Origin: Paenibacillus peoriae
GTDB lineage: Bacteria > Bacillota > Bacilli > Paenibacillales > Paenibacillaceae
DNA: 64,000 nucleotides
Assembly: GCF_022531965.1 (NCBI RefSeq)
Contig: NZ_CP092831.1
Location: 5,179,001 to 5,243,000, forward strand
Reading direction: 5' to 3'
Positions 16,717 through 26,681 of this stretch are shown piece by piece. Positions within the stretch are counted from its first letter, which is position 1, and each line of letters opens with the position of its first letter. Both the position numbers and the translations under genes were made by a program. The notes under the pieces were generated by a model. It was not told the origin of the DNA. It did no database searches and saw only the letters and a list, made by a program, of their open reading frames with translations.

Positions 16717-18318
16717 TTATTTCGATTCTTCATGCTCTATTTTGTACAGTCGCCACTGCCCGTCAAAGTCATGTACCAACGAGGCCCACGGCGCTCCCTT
16801 TTCGAACAAATCAGGATAGCTCCGGTTTACCTGATCCAGCGGTACCCCATCCACCAAGCGCGTGACCAAGACATAATCCACCTTGGAAGCAGGCAGATCT
16901 ATTAAAGATTCCCCAAAATCATAATCACTCGTAATCATAAACTTCTTCGGAATTTTGCTGCTCAAAATGATCGGATAGGCGGCATAAGAATCTGTCAAAA
17001 TGAGAGATGAACCATAATACTCATCCAGCCACGGCGCTATTTTCCGCTCAATAATTTGACGTTCGTAGCTTTCATTACCACTATGCGTCAAATAGCTGTG
17101 TTCATCTGCTGCAATCGCGGGGTTCGTCAGTGCGTAGGATAACAAGCCTGCTGTTACCAACATTCCTGCCGTTACCAGTGAGATTCCGATCCCCCGCATT
17201 TTCCCCTTCAACAGACTAAGCTCATACGGCAGCCAAGTAACCGTAATCGGGAATACATACATAAAATATCGGAACCAGCCAAACGAAGAATGCTTAAGCA
17301 TCAGTAAAAGCTGAAGCCCGGGTACCGATAAAAAGATTGCTAATAGCGTAAGCGTGCTCCAACTCCACAGACGTTTGTCCAATAGGCGTATAAGCAAAAT
17401 GGAAATTAACGGAGCCGCATACCATAAGGTTCGTTGCCCGACAAACTTTAGCATCAGCACAGGGTGAGCAAACATTTCTACAAAGCGCTGATCCTCTAAC
17501 AAAGCCGCTGATTGTGTGGAATTGGAATATTGCGAGCGTAAAAAGTAAAGCGGGTCGCCCATGATAATCCAGTTAAAAAAGAGCCACAGCAAACCGGAAA
17601 AGACAAGCGGCAGCAACAATAGAAGCCATGTCGCTTCTACCTTGTACAGGCGCTCTTTTAAAGACAATTGCGTTCTAACGCTCTCTCTGTTTGTACGCCA
17701 CCGATGCAGAAAAAAGATCGTCAGCAATACACCCAAAGCCATCGCAACGCCAAGCGGAACCGCTTCATAGCGCACCCAAAAAGCGAGTGCAAGTGCAAAA
17801 CCGGATACGATCAAATTCGCCGCCTTGCGATCCTTCAACCACATACAAAATCGACTCACTGTCAACAGGATGAAAAAGATATATGGCGAGTCACTTAAGC
17901 CGTTGAAGCCAAACAGAAACATAAATGGATTCAGTGAAAATAATAGCGCAATCAGCAAGCTGGTTGCACCGTGAAGCCCCAACTGTTTGCCCGTCGCATA
18001 CAATAATGCCGCGCTCGCCCCTGCAAACAGGCTGCTCACAATCACTGCCGCCAGCCCGTGGGAAGCGAGTACTGGAAATAAAGGATAAAACAACAGCACG
18101 ATCAGTTCCATCAAACTGGGCAGCGGATTCCATACAAACCCGATAGCACCCAAGTGTGGATCACGACTGTATAGCACATAAAATGCATTAGCCACTCGAC
18201 TGAGCGCATCGGTATGCATATAGCCAAGATGCCATGCAAAATACACACCCACCGCCAGTTCAAGAGCAGCAATAAAAGCAAACAATGACAGCAATTTTCC
18301 GTGTTTTCTTAAAATCAT
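16717..18318 (-). CDS. GT-C membrane glycosyltransferase (ArnT/PMT/YfhO-like), copy 1
   Basis: A 533-residue paralogue of the next gene downstream; the first-loop motif LGYMHTDALSRVANAF and the following HLGAIGFVWNPLPSL are nearly identical in the two, while the C-terminal outer domains differ more. It is predicted to use a polyprenyl-phosphate-linked sugar outside the membrane. The ATG at 18318 overlaps the stop of the GtrA gene (ATGA), so the two are translationally coupled, and AAAGAGG precedes it. The two divergent C-termini suggest two acceptors or two linkage positions served by one donor. Confidence 0.75.
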   Translation of the reverse strand: MILRKHGKLLSLFAFIAALELAVGVYFAWHLGYMHTDALSRVANAFYVLYSRDPHLGAIGFVWNPLPSLMELIVLLFYPLFPVLASHGLAAVIVSSLFAGASAALLYATGKQLGLHGATSLLIALLFSLNPFMFLFGFNGLSDSPYIFFILLTVSRFCMWLKDRKAANLIVSGFALALAFWVRYEAVPLGVAMALGVLLTIFFLHRWRTNRESVRTQLSLKERLYKVEATWLLLLLPLVFSGLLWLFFNWIIMGDPLYFLRSQYSNSTQSAALLEDQRFVEMFAHPVLMLKFVGQRTLWYAAPLISILLIRLLDKRLWSWSTLTLLAIFLSVPGLQLLLMLKHSSFGWFRYFMYVFPITVTWLPYELSLLKGKMRGIGISLVTAGMLVTAGLLSYALTNPAIAADEHSYLTHSGNESYERQIIERKIAPWLDEYYGSSLILTDSYAAYPIILSSKIPKKFMITSDYDFGESLIDLPASKVDYVLVTRLVDGVPLDQVNRSYPDLFEKGAPWASLVHDFDGQWRLYKIEHEESK

Positions 18319-18734
18319 GAAACCTCTTTCTGACGCTGTTGCGGAACGGAGAAGATCCAGTAGCGGTTCCAGAAATAATTATGAACAGGCACGATGATGG
18401 TAGTTAGTACTTCACCGATCAGATACGACCAACCGATCCAGTGAATGGTCACGTACATCAGGGCGGCATTTAAGAGTAAGCCACAGGTACAGACCAATAA
18501 ATATTTAAGAAACTGGGTGCGGCTTCCCTCACCGGTAGGCTCGAACGTCCAGTTTCGGTTCAGCACATAGGAAACGAGCAGCGTAACCACGAATCCTATT
18601 GTAGTAGCCATTACTGCAGGTACCGTAAACAGCTCCACCAGCAGCACAAGTACACCAACATGGATACCTGTACCCAGCAGTCCTACAATACCGTATTTAA
18701 TGATTGGATACTTTAGATATGAACGTCTGATCAT
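18315..18734 (-). CDS. GtrA/GtcA-family small membrane protein (putative flippase)
   Basis: A 139-residue protein with four membrane segments and the family signatures KYGIVGLLGTGIH near the N-terminus and SYVLNRNWTF in the middle. GtrA-family proteins are thought to flip polyprenyl-phosphate-sugar to the outer face. Start 18734 (MIRRSYLKYP) follows AGGGAG; an in-frame start 13 codons upstream lacks a site. The gene begins 38 bases inside the end of the GT2 gene and its stop overlaps the next start, a tight operon that fits a donor synthase-flippase-transferase set. Confidence 0.85.
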   Translation of the reverse strand: MIRRSYLKYPIIKYGIVGLLGTGIHVGVLVLLVELFTVPAVMATTIGFVVTLLVSYVLNRNWTFEPTGEGSRTQFLKYLLVCTCGLLLNAALMYVTIHWIGWSYLIGEVLTTIIVPVHNYFWNRYWIFSVPQQRQKEVS

Positions 18735-19704
18735 GTTGATTAAACTCCCTGTCCACCCACAATCGGTCAGCATTCGCCCGTTTATCTGCTATCAGATAGC
18801 GAGGTCTAGCTTTGACTTCGTGATATATGGCGGCAATATATTCTCCTACTACTCCGATCGACAGCATGAGTACACTGCCGATAATCAAGAGCAGCAAAAT
18901 GACAGTGGTAAAACCGGTCACAGCGTCACCCATTAATTTACGCATTAACGTCTGAATCCCCAATACGACTGAAATCAGCATAAAAATGAGGCCCATCAGA
19001 CTTACAACCCGCAATGGTACTGTCGAAAACGAAACGATCGCTTCTGCTGCCAGTCGAGTCAGCCCTAACGGACTCCAGCGGCTTGGACCCTCTTCGCGTG
19101 GAGCCACTCGGAAAGAAATCTGGGTTTTACGGAAACCGAGCCAGGCCGTCATTCCGCGAAAAAACGGCATCCGCTCTGGCATCGCCATCCAGGCATCCAC
19201 CACTCGTCGATCCAGTAGCTTATAATCGGAGGCATCCTTGAGATTAAAGCCCGTCAAGCGGTTCAAGGTCGCGTAGAACAAAGAAGCTCCAAGCTTTTTG
19301 CCCACCGACTCTTCTCCCCGGAATTCTTTCACACATTCGACCAAATCATAACCTTCATTTTGCCATAAACGCACCATTTCTCCAATCATCTCAGGAGGGT
19401 GCTGCAAATCACCGTCCATGACAATGATTGCATCGCCAGAGGCATTTTCCAGACCTGCGCACAACGCCAGTTCCTTACCGAAGTTCCGACTCAACCGGAG
19501 CGCGAGCAAAGAGGGCATTCGATGGGATAATTCAGACAATTTAAGCCACGTATCGTCCTTGGAACCATCATCTACAATGATGAGTTCATAGCGTGAGGTG
19601 ACAACAGACAGTACCCCATCAATCACCTTAAGCGAACGCTCAAGATGCGAGCTTTCATTGTACATGGGAATGACGACGGATAAAAAAGGTGTTTTTGTCT
19701 CCAT
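18697..19704 (-). CDS. DPM1/GtrB/CsbB-type polyprenyl-phosphate glycosyltransferase (GT2)
   Basis: A 335-residue GT2: LSVVIPMYNES at the N-terminus, DDGSKDDTW for nucleotide binding, and VMDGDLQHPPEM as the metal-binding DxD region. Two C-terminal membrane segments (about 235-260 and 268-295) end with GEYIAAIYHEVKARPRYL, the typical signature of CsbB/GtrB enzymes that load a hexose or HexNAc onto undecaprenyl phosphate. ATG 19704 has AGAAGGAG in front; an ATG seven codons upstream does not. It follows the MshEN-GT2 gene by 23 bases. Confidence 0.88.
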   Translation of the reverse strand: METKTPFLSVVIPMYNESSHLERSLKVIDGVLSVVTSRYELIIVDDGSKDDTWLKLSELSHRMPSLLALRLSRNFGKELALCAGLENASGDAIIVMDGDLQHPPEMIGEMVRLWQNEGYDLVECVKEFRGEESVGKKLGASLFYATLNRLTGFNLKDASDYKLLDRRVVDAWMAMPERMPFFRGMTAWLGFRKTQISFRVAPREEGPSRWSPLGLTRLAAEAIVSFSTVPLRVVSLMGLIFMLISVVLGIQTLMRKLMGDAVTGFTTVILLLLIIGSVLMLSIGVVGEYIAAIYHEVKARPRYLIADKRANADRLWVDREFNQHDQTFISKVSNH

Positions 19705-19727
19705 TCTTGCTCCTTCTTTCTTCATAT

Positions 19728-22187
19728 TCAGGAGGACTGTGCCGGGGTATCATCCAAGTCGTGCATATCGGTCAGACCATGTGTCGTCTTTTCCCAATAG
19801 AACGGCTTGGTAATGAGCTGCCAAGCTGCTTTCACCGCAGCTATACTCATTAGTACCCAATATAACGGCGAGAGTAGCCCATATTTGACCATCGCGTATG
19901 AAAATGTTCGTTCACCGCGCTCTTCCAGTTCCCCGATGACCCAATACATTCCGGCCACGTTACTGAATACGAACAGAAAGTTACCGATATAAAATTCCGC
20001 GCTGGCCAGGTAATACACATATCCCGGGAACAGCTTGGGAATAAAGGACAATTCCCAGCCAAACCATAAAATAAGCAAGCCCCAAAAAACCGGATTCAGC
20101 AACGGCAACATTGGAGTTGCCAAAATCATCACCTGAAAGCCGAAAAAACCTTTCCAGCCCACTTCGCGCACCAGCTTCACCGGATTGCGCATATGAACCA
20201 GCCACGTCTGCATATACCCCTTGATCCAGCGTGACCGCTGACGAATCCAGTTGCCCACGCGGCTGTTAGCTTCCTCCCATGTACGGGAATCGACAATAGC
20301 AGTTTTGTAGCCGCCTTTATACAGACGTATGCCCAGATCGGCATCCTCGGTTACATTATAGGGGTCCCACGCATTAATATCTTTCAATACAGATACCCGA
20401 AAATGATTGGATGTGCCACCTAAAGGAATTGGGGTATCTAACTGCATAATACCCGGCAGCAGTAGCTCGAACCACATACTGTATTCTTGAGTGAACCAGC
20501 GGGTCAGCAAATTTTGTGTACTATTAAAGTAGTTGAGCTTCGCCTGAATACACGCATAATGCTCAGGGAGTGAATCGAACGCTGCAATGACCTTTTTAAG
20601 CTGATCAGCGTCGGGACGATCCTCAGCATCGTAAATCACGACAAACTCGCCACGTGCCCGAATAAGTCCATAATTACATGCCTTCGGCTTGGTTTTCGGC
20701 AAACCGTCTGGAACGACCAGTGTCGTGTAATAGGCCGGCAGCTTCATTTCCCGAAGTAGCTCGATCGTCTCAATGTCATCCTCTTCAATCAGCAGCCGCA
20801 CGTCCAGCTTGGACTTGGGATAATCCAGCTGCTCCAAATTTCGCAACAACATCGGAAGCACGCCCGCTTCCTTATACATAGGTACAAGAATGGTATAGAT
20901 CGGCAGTTTCTTTTCATCCATGGCGTCAACCTCTTCCTTCGTAAAACGAAGCTGCGCCCCACGCCGGGAACCAAGATAAATAATGCCAAATTTAAATAGC
21001 GTCATCGCAAAATAAAACAGCTGAATCATCATATTGATGATCAACACCGTTTTCCAACTGTTCCAGAAGAGACCGAGCAGTGTAATCATACCCATGGCTG
21101 CGAACACCCAAAGTTGTCCCTTTGTAAAAGTCGTCCGCGCCGAATTGTGCGGTTCTTTTTCCAACAGCCCGGTCGTGCTCTCCTGCATCATTTCTTCACC
21201 GTAGATTTTACCCCAGAGCTGCTCCATCTCTTCCTTCGTAGCAAGCACCTGCTCTACCGGCATACCCAGAATTTCCTCCAGCTTCAAGCGTCGCTCTTCT
21301 GGCAGCGGATCGCTGACCGCCACAATATATCGGTTCATATATTGATGGATAACGACCACGCCATAAGCCATTGCCACTTGCTCGGGTAGTTTGTACGCCG
21401 CATCCAGCGCGAGTTCCTCACCAATACGCCCGATCCGGTTCTGTGTAGCAATCGCGCGGTACAAATCCGCAGGTTCCAGCATTTGCAATGACAGCAAGAT
21501 GTCGCCCAGCAGCCCGCCGCTCTTCGCCTGGAACTCCAGTGCGCGTTCCAGTTGTTCCGGCAATATATAACCGGAACGAACCAGCATATCGCCTAGGCGC
21601 TCCTTGGACTCGTCGCCGCCAACCTGTTCCTGTAGCTGCTCGGCTGTAATGAAGCCCATTTCTACAAGAATATCGCCCAGCCTACCACCGTAGCGCTTCT
21701 GGTTGCGGATGGCATCTGTCAGCTGATCGCGGGTGATCATCCCGTTCTCCACCAGTTGATCCCCCAGACGGGCCTTGCCGTTTCGGCCGCTCCGCGTTCC
21801 TGTTGCGGCCTCTTCGCCTTCCGTACCAGGGATACTAGAGGCAGTGACCATAGCAGCTCCTGCTGCTGTCTGTTCCTGGCCAGATGCATATTGGACTTGA
21901 GCCTCCTGCGCCTGTCCATCCTGTATCCCTTCATCCAGCAATTGTTCCACAGCTGCTGCTGTATCATTGGCGTTCCGTATAGCCTCGATACGAAGTTCTG
22001 TATCCTGAAGTCGCCGTTCCAACTCTTCGATATGAAAATCAAGCTTGTACAGCACCGGAGCCTGCTCTGACCGCTGAGCCTCTAGCTGTTGTTGCAGTTG
22101 TTCGATTCGCTGACGCTCTTCTTTTATTCTTCTCTTGGTTTGGCGAATTGAAACTCCTCCAACCTGCCACCTAAGCTTGTCACCCAT
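19728..22187 (-). CDS. Processive-type GT2 fused to tandem MshEN (c-di-GMP-binding type) domains
   Basis: An 819-residue protein. Residues 12-85 are coiled coil and 90-138 a low-complexity linker. Residues about 139-255 contain four half-motifs of the MshEN/GspE N-terminal type: RLGDQLVENGMI, RLGDILVEMGFI, RLGDMLVRSGYI and a degenerate LLGDILLSLQML, i.e. two full MshEN units. Residues 256-325 continue a GspE-N-like fold. Two membrane segments (about 358-376 and 380-402) lead to a GT2 domain (about 428-700) with LVPMYKE, IYDAEDRPDADQ and a QRSRW motif typical of processive synthases, then further membrane segments. The closest known layout is E. coli NfrB, which also joins GT2 to MshEN. Start 22187 overlaps the upstream stop by 8 bases. 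Confidence 0.85.
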   Translation of the reverse strand: MGDKLRWQVGGVSIRQTKRRIKEERQRIEQLQQQLEAQRSEQAPVLYKLDFHIEELERRLQDTELRIEAIRNANDTAAAVEQLLDEGIQDGQAQEAQVQYASGQEQTAAGAAMVTASSIPGTEGEEAATGTRSGRNGKARLGDQLVENGMITRDQLTDAIRNQKRYGGRLGDILVEMGFITAEQLQEQVGGDESKERLGDMLVRSGYILPEQLERALEFQAKSGGLLGDILLSLQMLEPADLYRAIATQNRIGRIGEELALDAAYKLPEQVAMAYGVVVIHQYMNRYIVAVSDPLPEERRLKLEEILGMPVEQVLATKEEMEQLWGKIYGEEMMQESTTGLLEKEPHNSARTTFTKGQLWVFAAMGMITLLGLFWNSWKTVLIINMMIQLFYFAMTLFKFGIIYLGSRRGAQLRFTKEEVDAMDEKKLPIYTILVPMYKEAGVLPMLLRNLEQLDYPKSKLDVRLLIEEDDIETIELLREMKLPAYYTTLVVPDGLPKTKPKACNYGLIRARGEFVVIYDAEDRPDADQLKKVIAAFDSLPEHYACIQAKLNYFNSTQNLLTRWFTQEYSMWFELLLPGIMQLDTPIPLGGTSNHFRVSVLKDINAWDPYNVTEDADLGIRLYKGGYKTAIVDSRTWEEANSRVGNWIRQRSRWIKGYMQTWLVHMRNPVKLVREVGWKGFFGFQVMILATPMLPLLNPVFWGLLILWFGWELSFIPKLFPGYVYYLASAEFYIGNFLFVFSNVAGMYWVIGELEERGERTFSYAMVKYGLLSPLYWVLMSIAAVKAAWQLITKPFYWEKTTHGLTDMHDLDDTPAQSS

Positions 22188-22431
22188 GAATTCCCGCCCT
22201 TTCAATCCAGCGCCGCTCTTCCGCAAGCGCATCTGCAAGCAGCTGCTTTAACTCCGCATCCCGCTGCTTTTTCCGTTCCAGCGCCGCGTGAAAAAGTTCC
22301 CGCTCCTCGCGCAGTAATTCCTCCGCTTGTATCCGTTCCTCATGCAATGAAGATATCAGTTGATCGGCTTCAGAAGCGCGATAACCGATCCAAGCGCTCT
22401 TTAACTGACGCGCCGTCCTTTTAGTTCTCAT
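22180..22431 (-). CDS. Small coiled-coil protein (83 aa) coupled to the MshEN-GT2 gene
   Basis: I do not recognise a named family. The 83 residues are almost entirely charged coiled coil (HEERIQAEELLREERELF and on), preceded by a basic N-terminus and WIGYRASEADQLISSL, which loosely recalls the start of DivIVA/GpsB-type domains. ATG 22431 follows GGGAGG at good spacing. The stop codon overlaps the start of the GT2 gene (ATGGGTGA), which implies translational coupling and a common complex with the coiled-coil N-terminus of that protein. First gene of the cluster. Confidence 0.7.
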   Translation of the reverse strand: MRTKRTARQLKSAWIGYRASEADQLISSLHEERIQAEELLREERELFHAALERKKQRDAELKQLLADALAEERRWIERAGIHG

Positions 22432-22878
22432 AATACCTCCCTGAATCATCCCGACTCTGCCTTTTGCTACGTCACTACTTTAAAGCATATACATGCAGTT
22501 CTCCCAAAACCAGGACATACCTCTGTTCTCATTCAAGCCCTTCATTTACACATTTATGAAATTCACTTGACCAAAAGAGCCTCTAGTAACTTGACATTTA
22601 TTTATTGAATATAGTTCTTGTCCTATTGAATTGGTAATTCAATGAAAAACTTAGTGCTATTCTACCATAATCACCGTAGACGTAGTATACAAAAATGTAA
22701 ATTCTAGAAACTTTCACACTAGCGTAGTAATAGGTATTTAGAACTAAAAATTAATGCCCCAAAAAGCACAAAAGACACCGCGAACGGTGCCTTAGAATCT
22801 TTGATTGCTAATTCCTTAAAATTTGATTTTACACAGCATCCCGCTACTGTGCAAGAGAATAATATCTTTCTTTACTAA
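22432..22878. other. AT-rich intergenic region between the GT cluster and argH
   Basis: About 450 bases with no credible gene. It should hold the promoter of the glycosylation cluster (minus strand) but I could not settle on one pair of boxes in the AT-rich sequence. The argH terminator (22774-22791) is the only clear element. Confidence 0.6.
22774..22791 (-). terminator. Terminator of the arginine operon
   Basis: A 7-bp stem with one G-U pair and a TTCG tetraloop on the minus strand, followed by TTTTGTGCTTTTT. It lies about 90 bases beyond the argH stop. Confidence 0.75.
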
Positions 22879-24291
22879 TTAATTATTTGGCTTGTGCCCT
22901 TCAAACCATGTTGATGTATTCGCCAGGAGCTGTTCACTGCGCCCAATGGCTGCCTGTACCTGCCCGGTAGCGGTTCCACCATATACATTCCGTGCATTCA
23001 CTACCGCTTCTGGTTGAAGTACTTCATAGATACGATCATCAAACAGATCCGAAAACTGCTGAAATTCGTCCAGTGTCAGATCAAGCAAATATTTTCCATG
23101 CTGGATGCAATACAGTACGGTTTTGCCAATGACCTCATGCGCCTGACGGAACGGAAGCCCTTTGCCGACCAAGAAGTCCGCAATATCCGTTGCATTGGAG
23201 AAGTCCTGGTTAACCGCTTGACGCATGCGATCCTTGTTCACCTTCATCGTGGCAATCATCGGTGCGAACAGTTGCAAGGCTCCTTCCAGCGTGGCAACGG
23301 TATCGAACATCCCTTCCTTGTCCTCCTGCATGTCCTTGTTGTATGCCAGCGGCAAGGATTTCAATACAGTCAACAAGCCCACGAGGTTTCCATAGACACG
23401 TCCGGTTTTACCACGTACCAGCTCCGGTACGTCCGGATTTTTCTTCTGCGGCATAATGCTGCTGCCTGTGCAAAAAGCATCATCCAGCTCGATAAAACCA
23501 AACTCCGTGCTGCTCCATAGCACCAACTCTTCGCTTAGACGAGACAAATGCGTCATAATCAGCGAGGCGCCAGCCAGGAACTCCACGATAAAATCCCGAT
23601 CGCTGACGGCATCGAGGCTATTTTCATATACGCCATCAAATCCCAGTTGCTCGGCTACAAAATGACGGTCAATTGGAAAAGTGGTCCCGGCCAAAGCGCC
23701 CGCGCCGAGCGGCAACACGTTAATCCGCTTGTAGCTGTCTTTGAGTCGGTCAATATCACGCTCCAGCATAGACACATACGCCAGCAGATGATGTGCAAAT
23801 AAAATAGGCTGCGCACGCTGCAAGTGTGTGTATCCAGGTACAATCGTGTCCAGATTATCCTTTGCCTGGCCGATTAATGCAGATTGTACATCATGCAGCA
23901 TACCCACCAGCGATACTACACGTCCACGCAAATACAAGTGCATATCCGTCGCTACCTGATCGTTACGGCTACGCCCAGTGTGCAGCTTACCCCCGATCGG
24001 ACCAATGGCCTCGATTAGATTTTTTTCGATATTCATGTGAATATCCTCATCCGAAACGGAAAATTCAATTTCGCCACGGCGGATACGCTCCAGGACGGTG
24101 TGCAGTCCTTCCTTGATCGTGTCTGCATCCTCCTGCGGAATAATTCCGCATTTCCCCAGCATGGCCACATGAGCCAAACTGCCTTGAATATCTTCTTCCG
24201 CCAACGCCTGATCAAACCCGATAGAAGCCGTATATTCCTCTACCAGCTTGTTCGTTTGCTTCGTAAACCGTCCGCCCCATAGCTTACTCAT
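22879..24291 (-). CDS. argH: Argininosuccinate lyase
   Basis: A 470-residue fumarase/aspartase-superfamily enzyme that splits argininosuccinate into arginine and fumarate. The signature [15 protein letters not shown] with the catalytic Ser is intact, as are [12 protein letters not shown] and the substrate-binding HLQRAQP. The start 24291 gives the usual [16 protein letters not shown] lies upstream. An upstream in-frame start would add 16 residues unlike the family. Last gene of argCJBDFGH, 86 bases after argG. Confidence 0.97.
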   Translation of the reverse strand: MSKLWGGRFTKQTNKLVEEYTASIGFDQALAEEDIQGSLAHVAMLGKCGIIPQEDADTIKEGLHTVLERIRRGEIEFSVSDEDIHMNIEKNLIEAIGPIGGKLHTGRSRNDQVATDMHLYLRGRVVSLVGMLHDVQSALIGQAKDNLDTIVPGYTHLQRAQPILFAHHLLAYVSMLERDIDRLKDSYKRINVLPLGAGALAGTTFPIDRHFVAEQLGFDGVYENSLDAVSDRDFIVEFLAGASLIMTHLSRLSEELVLWSSTEFGFIELDDAFCTGSSIMPQKKNPDVPELVRGKTGRVYGNLVGLLTVLKSLPLAYNKDMQEDKEGMFDTVATLEGALQLFAPMIATMKVNKDRMRQAVNQDFSNATDIADFLVGKGLPFRQAHEVIGKTVLYCIQHGKYLLDLTLDEFQQFSDLFDDRIYEVLQPEAVVNARNVYGGTATGQVQAAIGRSEQLLANTSTWFEGHKPNN

Positions 24292-24377
24292 TGCATGGTC
24301 CCCTCTCTGCAATACAAGCCGCCCTCGTCGTTTGGACAAGAACGGCCCGCATCCCGTACATTTTTTAGGTTACATCA

Positions 24378-25613
24378 TTATTTATGATTTTGTGTTACAC
24401 CCGCGTTGACCTTCAAACGCAGAGCATTCAAGCGGATAAAGCCTGTTGCATCGCCTTGATCGTAGGCTTGTGTCGGATCGGCTTCCATGGTCGCAATGTC
24501 CGGGTTGTACAAGCTAACCGGACTTTTAACCCCTGCGCCGATAATGTTGCCTTTGTACAGCTTCACGCGCACGGTACCACTGACATTTTTCTGACTCTCA
24601 TGAACCAGAGCCTGCAAAGCGACACGTTCCGGTGCGAACCAGAAACCGTTGTAAACCAAGGTAGCATAACGGGTAATCAGACTATCACGCAGATTCATAA
24701 CCTCGCGATCCATCGTGATAGATTCCATTTTACGGTGAGCTGTGAACAGGATCGTACCGCCCGGCGTCTCATAGACTCCCCGACTTTTCATACCAACAAA
24801 ACGGTTCTCCACCATATCCACACGTCCGATACCATGCTTGCCGCCGAGCTCATTCAGTTTTTCCATCACTTGCAGCGGATTAAGCTGTTCGCCGTTCAAA
24901 GCGACGCAGTTACCTGCTTCAAATTCCAACTCCAAATATTCGGCTTCATCAGGAGCGTCCTCAGGCGCGTTGCTGAGCAAGAACATTCCTTTATTTTCAG
25001 GAGTACTTGGATCAAACCAAGGGTCCTCCAGCACGCCGCTTTCATAGCTGATATGCAGCAGATTACGGTCCATGGAGTATGGCTTGGCTGCAGAAGCAGT
25101 TACCGGAATGTCGTGTTTTTCCGCATAGGCAATCATTTCTGCACGGCCCGGGAACTGATTGCGGAACTCTTCCAGCCGCCAAGGTGCGATCACCTTGATA
25201 TCCGGCGTCAAGGCCGCCGCGTTCAGCTCGAAGCGTACCTGATCGTTACCTTTGCCTGTTGCCCCGTGAGCAATGGCTGTTGCTCCCTCGGCAATCGCAA
25301 TATCGACCATCCGCTTAGCGATTAATGGACGTGCAATACTCGTTCCGAGCAAATATTGTCCTTCATATAAAGCGCCCGCCTGAAACATCGGATAGATAAA
25401 GTCCTTGGCGAATTCATCACGCAGATCATCAATGTACACTTTGGAAGCTCCCGTAGCGAGTGCTTTTTCCTCCAAACCGTCCAGTTCTTCTTTTTGACCA
25501 ATATCTGCGGTGAAAGCGATGATTTCAGCATCATAAGTTTCTTTGAGCCATTTCAGAATAACCGACGTATCCAGACCGCCGGAATATGCGAGTACGATTT
25601 TTTCTTTTGCCAT
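24378..25613 (-). CDS. argG: Argininosuccinate synthase
   Basis: A 411-residue enzyme joining citrulline and aspartate with ATP. The P-loop [12 protein letters not shown] opens the protein; [13 protein letters not shown] and the citrulline-binding region follow in order. Length is normal for the short bacterial type. GGGGAGG lies before ATG 25613. It follows argF by 63 bases on the same strand. Confidence 0.97.
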   Translation of the reverse strand: MAKEKIVLAYSGGLDTSVILKWLKETYDAEIIAFTADIGQKEELDGLEEKALATGASKVYIDDLRDEFAKDFIYPMFQAGALYEGQYLLGTSIARPLIAKRMVDIAIAEGATAIAHGATGKGNDQVRFELNAAALTPDIKVIAPWRLEEFRNQFPGRAEMIAYAEKHDIPVTASAAKPYSMDRNLLHISYESGVLEDPWFDPSTPENKGMFLLSNAPEDAPDEAEYLELEFEAGNCVALNGEQLNPLQVMEKLNELGGKHGIGRVDMVENRFVGMKSRGVYETPGGTILFTAHRKMESITMDREVMNLRDSLITRYATLVYNGFWFAPERVALQALVHESQKNVSGTVRVKLYKGNIIGAGVKSPVSLYNPDIATMEADPTQAYDQGDATGFIRLNALRLKVNAGVTQNHK

Positions 25614-25676
25614 TGTTAAAGTCCTCCCCGAATGCTTCTAGCCCTTATCTTCTTTACCTATCAATACCTATCAATC

Positions 25677-26633
25677 TTATGCCATTAAAGCAACTAACAG
25701 CGCTTTTTGCGCATGCAGACGATTCTCCGCTTCATCAAAGATGACCGAATTCGGACCATCGATTACGCCTGCGCTCACTTCTTCCCCACGATGCGCAGGG
25801 AGACAATGCAGGAATAAATAATCCGGCTTTGCCAGCTTAACCAGCTCTTCATTCACCTGAAAGTCGGCAAAAGCAAGCTCCCGCTCCTTCTGCTCTTCCT
25901 CAAATCCCATGCTCGCCCACACATCTGTGTAGATCGCATCCGCATCTTGCACCGCTTCCTGCGGACTTTGGGTTATAACAATCTCACTACCTGTCTGTTT
26001 GGCAATTTCACGGGAAGCTGCGACCACACTCGGGTCAGGCTCGTATCCAGCTGGACTTGCAATCGACACATGCACTCCAAGCTTCGCTCCCCCAATCAAG
26101 AGAGAATGAGCCATATTGTTACCGTCTCCGATGTAAGCCAATTTGAGCCCTTTTAGCTTACCCTTTTGCTCATACAAGGTTTGATAATCAGCTAGCACTT
26201 GGCACGGATGCGCCAAATCACTCAATCCATTGATCACAGGAACGGATGCATAACGTGCCAACTTTACCACATTATCGTGCCCAAAGGTACGAATCATAAT
26301 GCCATCCAGATACCGTGACATGACTTGGGCCATGTCGCTAATCGGTTCGCCGCGTCCCAGTTGAATGTCATTTTTGCTGAGGAAAAGGGCATGCCCGCCC
26401 AATTGATACATACCGACCTCGAAAGATACCCGTGTACGTGTAGAGGATTTCTCGAAAATCAGTCCGAGCGTTTTCCCTTTTAGCGGCTGATAGGTTTCCC
26501 CGTTTTTATGCTTACGCTTAATTTCAACAGCGAGATCAATTAAATACTGGATTTCTTCTGGCGAGTAATCGTCCAGCTCCAGGAAGTCCCGTCCTTTCAA
26601 ATTCATCTGCTGCAGTGCGCCGCCCTGGCTCAT
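25677..26633 (-). CDS. argF: Ornithine carbamoyltransferase
   Basis: A 318-residue enzyme making citrulline from ornithine and carbamoyl phosphate. The carbamoyl-phosphate loop STRTRVSFEVG and the ornithine/active-site motif HCLPAHRGEEV are both intact, as are HPCQVLAD and the SMG-like loop region DVWASMG. AAAGGAG precedes ATG 26633. No carAB lies in the window, so carbamoyl phosphate must come from elsewhere, unlike the B. subtilis operon where carAB sits between argD and argF. Confidence 0.97.
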   Translation of the reverse strand: MSQGGALQQMNLKGRDFLELDDYSPEEIQYLIDLAVEIKRKHKNGETYQPLKGKTLGLIFEKSSTRTRVSFEVGMYQLGGHALFLSKNDIQLGRGEPISDMAQVMSRYLDGIMIRTFGHDNVVKLARYASVPVINGLSDLAHPCQVLADYQTLYEQKGKLKGLKLAYIGDGNNMAHSLLIGGAKLGVHVSIASPAGYEPDPSVVAASREIAKQTGSEIVITQSPQEAVQDADAIYTDVWASMGFEEEQKERELAFADFQVNEELVKLAKPDYLFLHCLPAHRGEEVSAGVIDGPNSVIFDEAENRLHAQKALLVALMA

Positions 26634-26681
26634 GCTATCGTCTCCTTTTACACTCTAGTCTAGGATAATTTAACCTTTACA

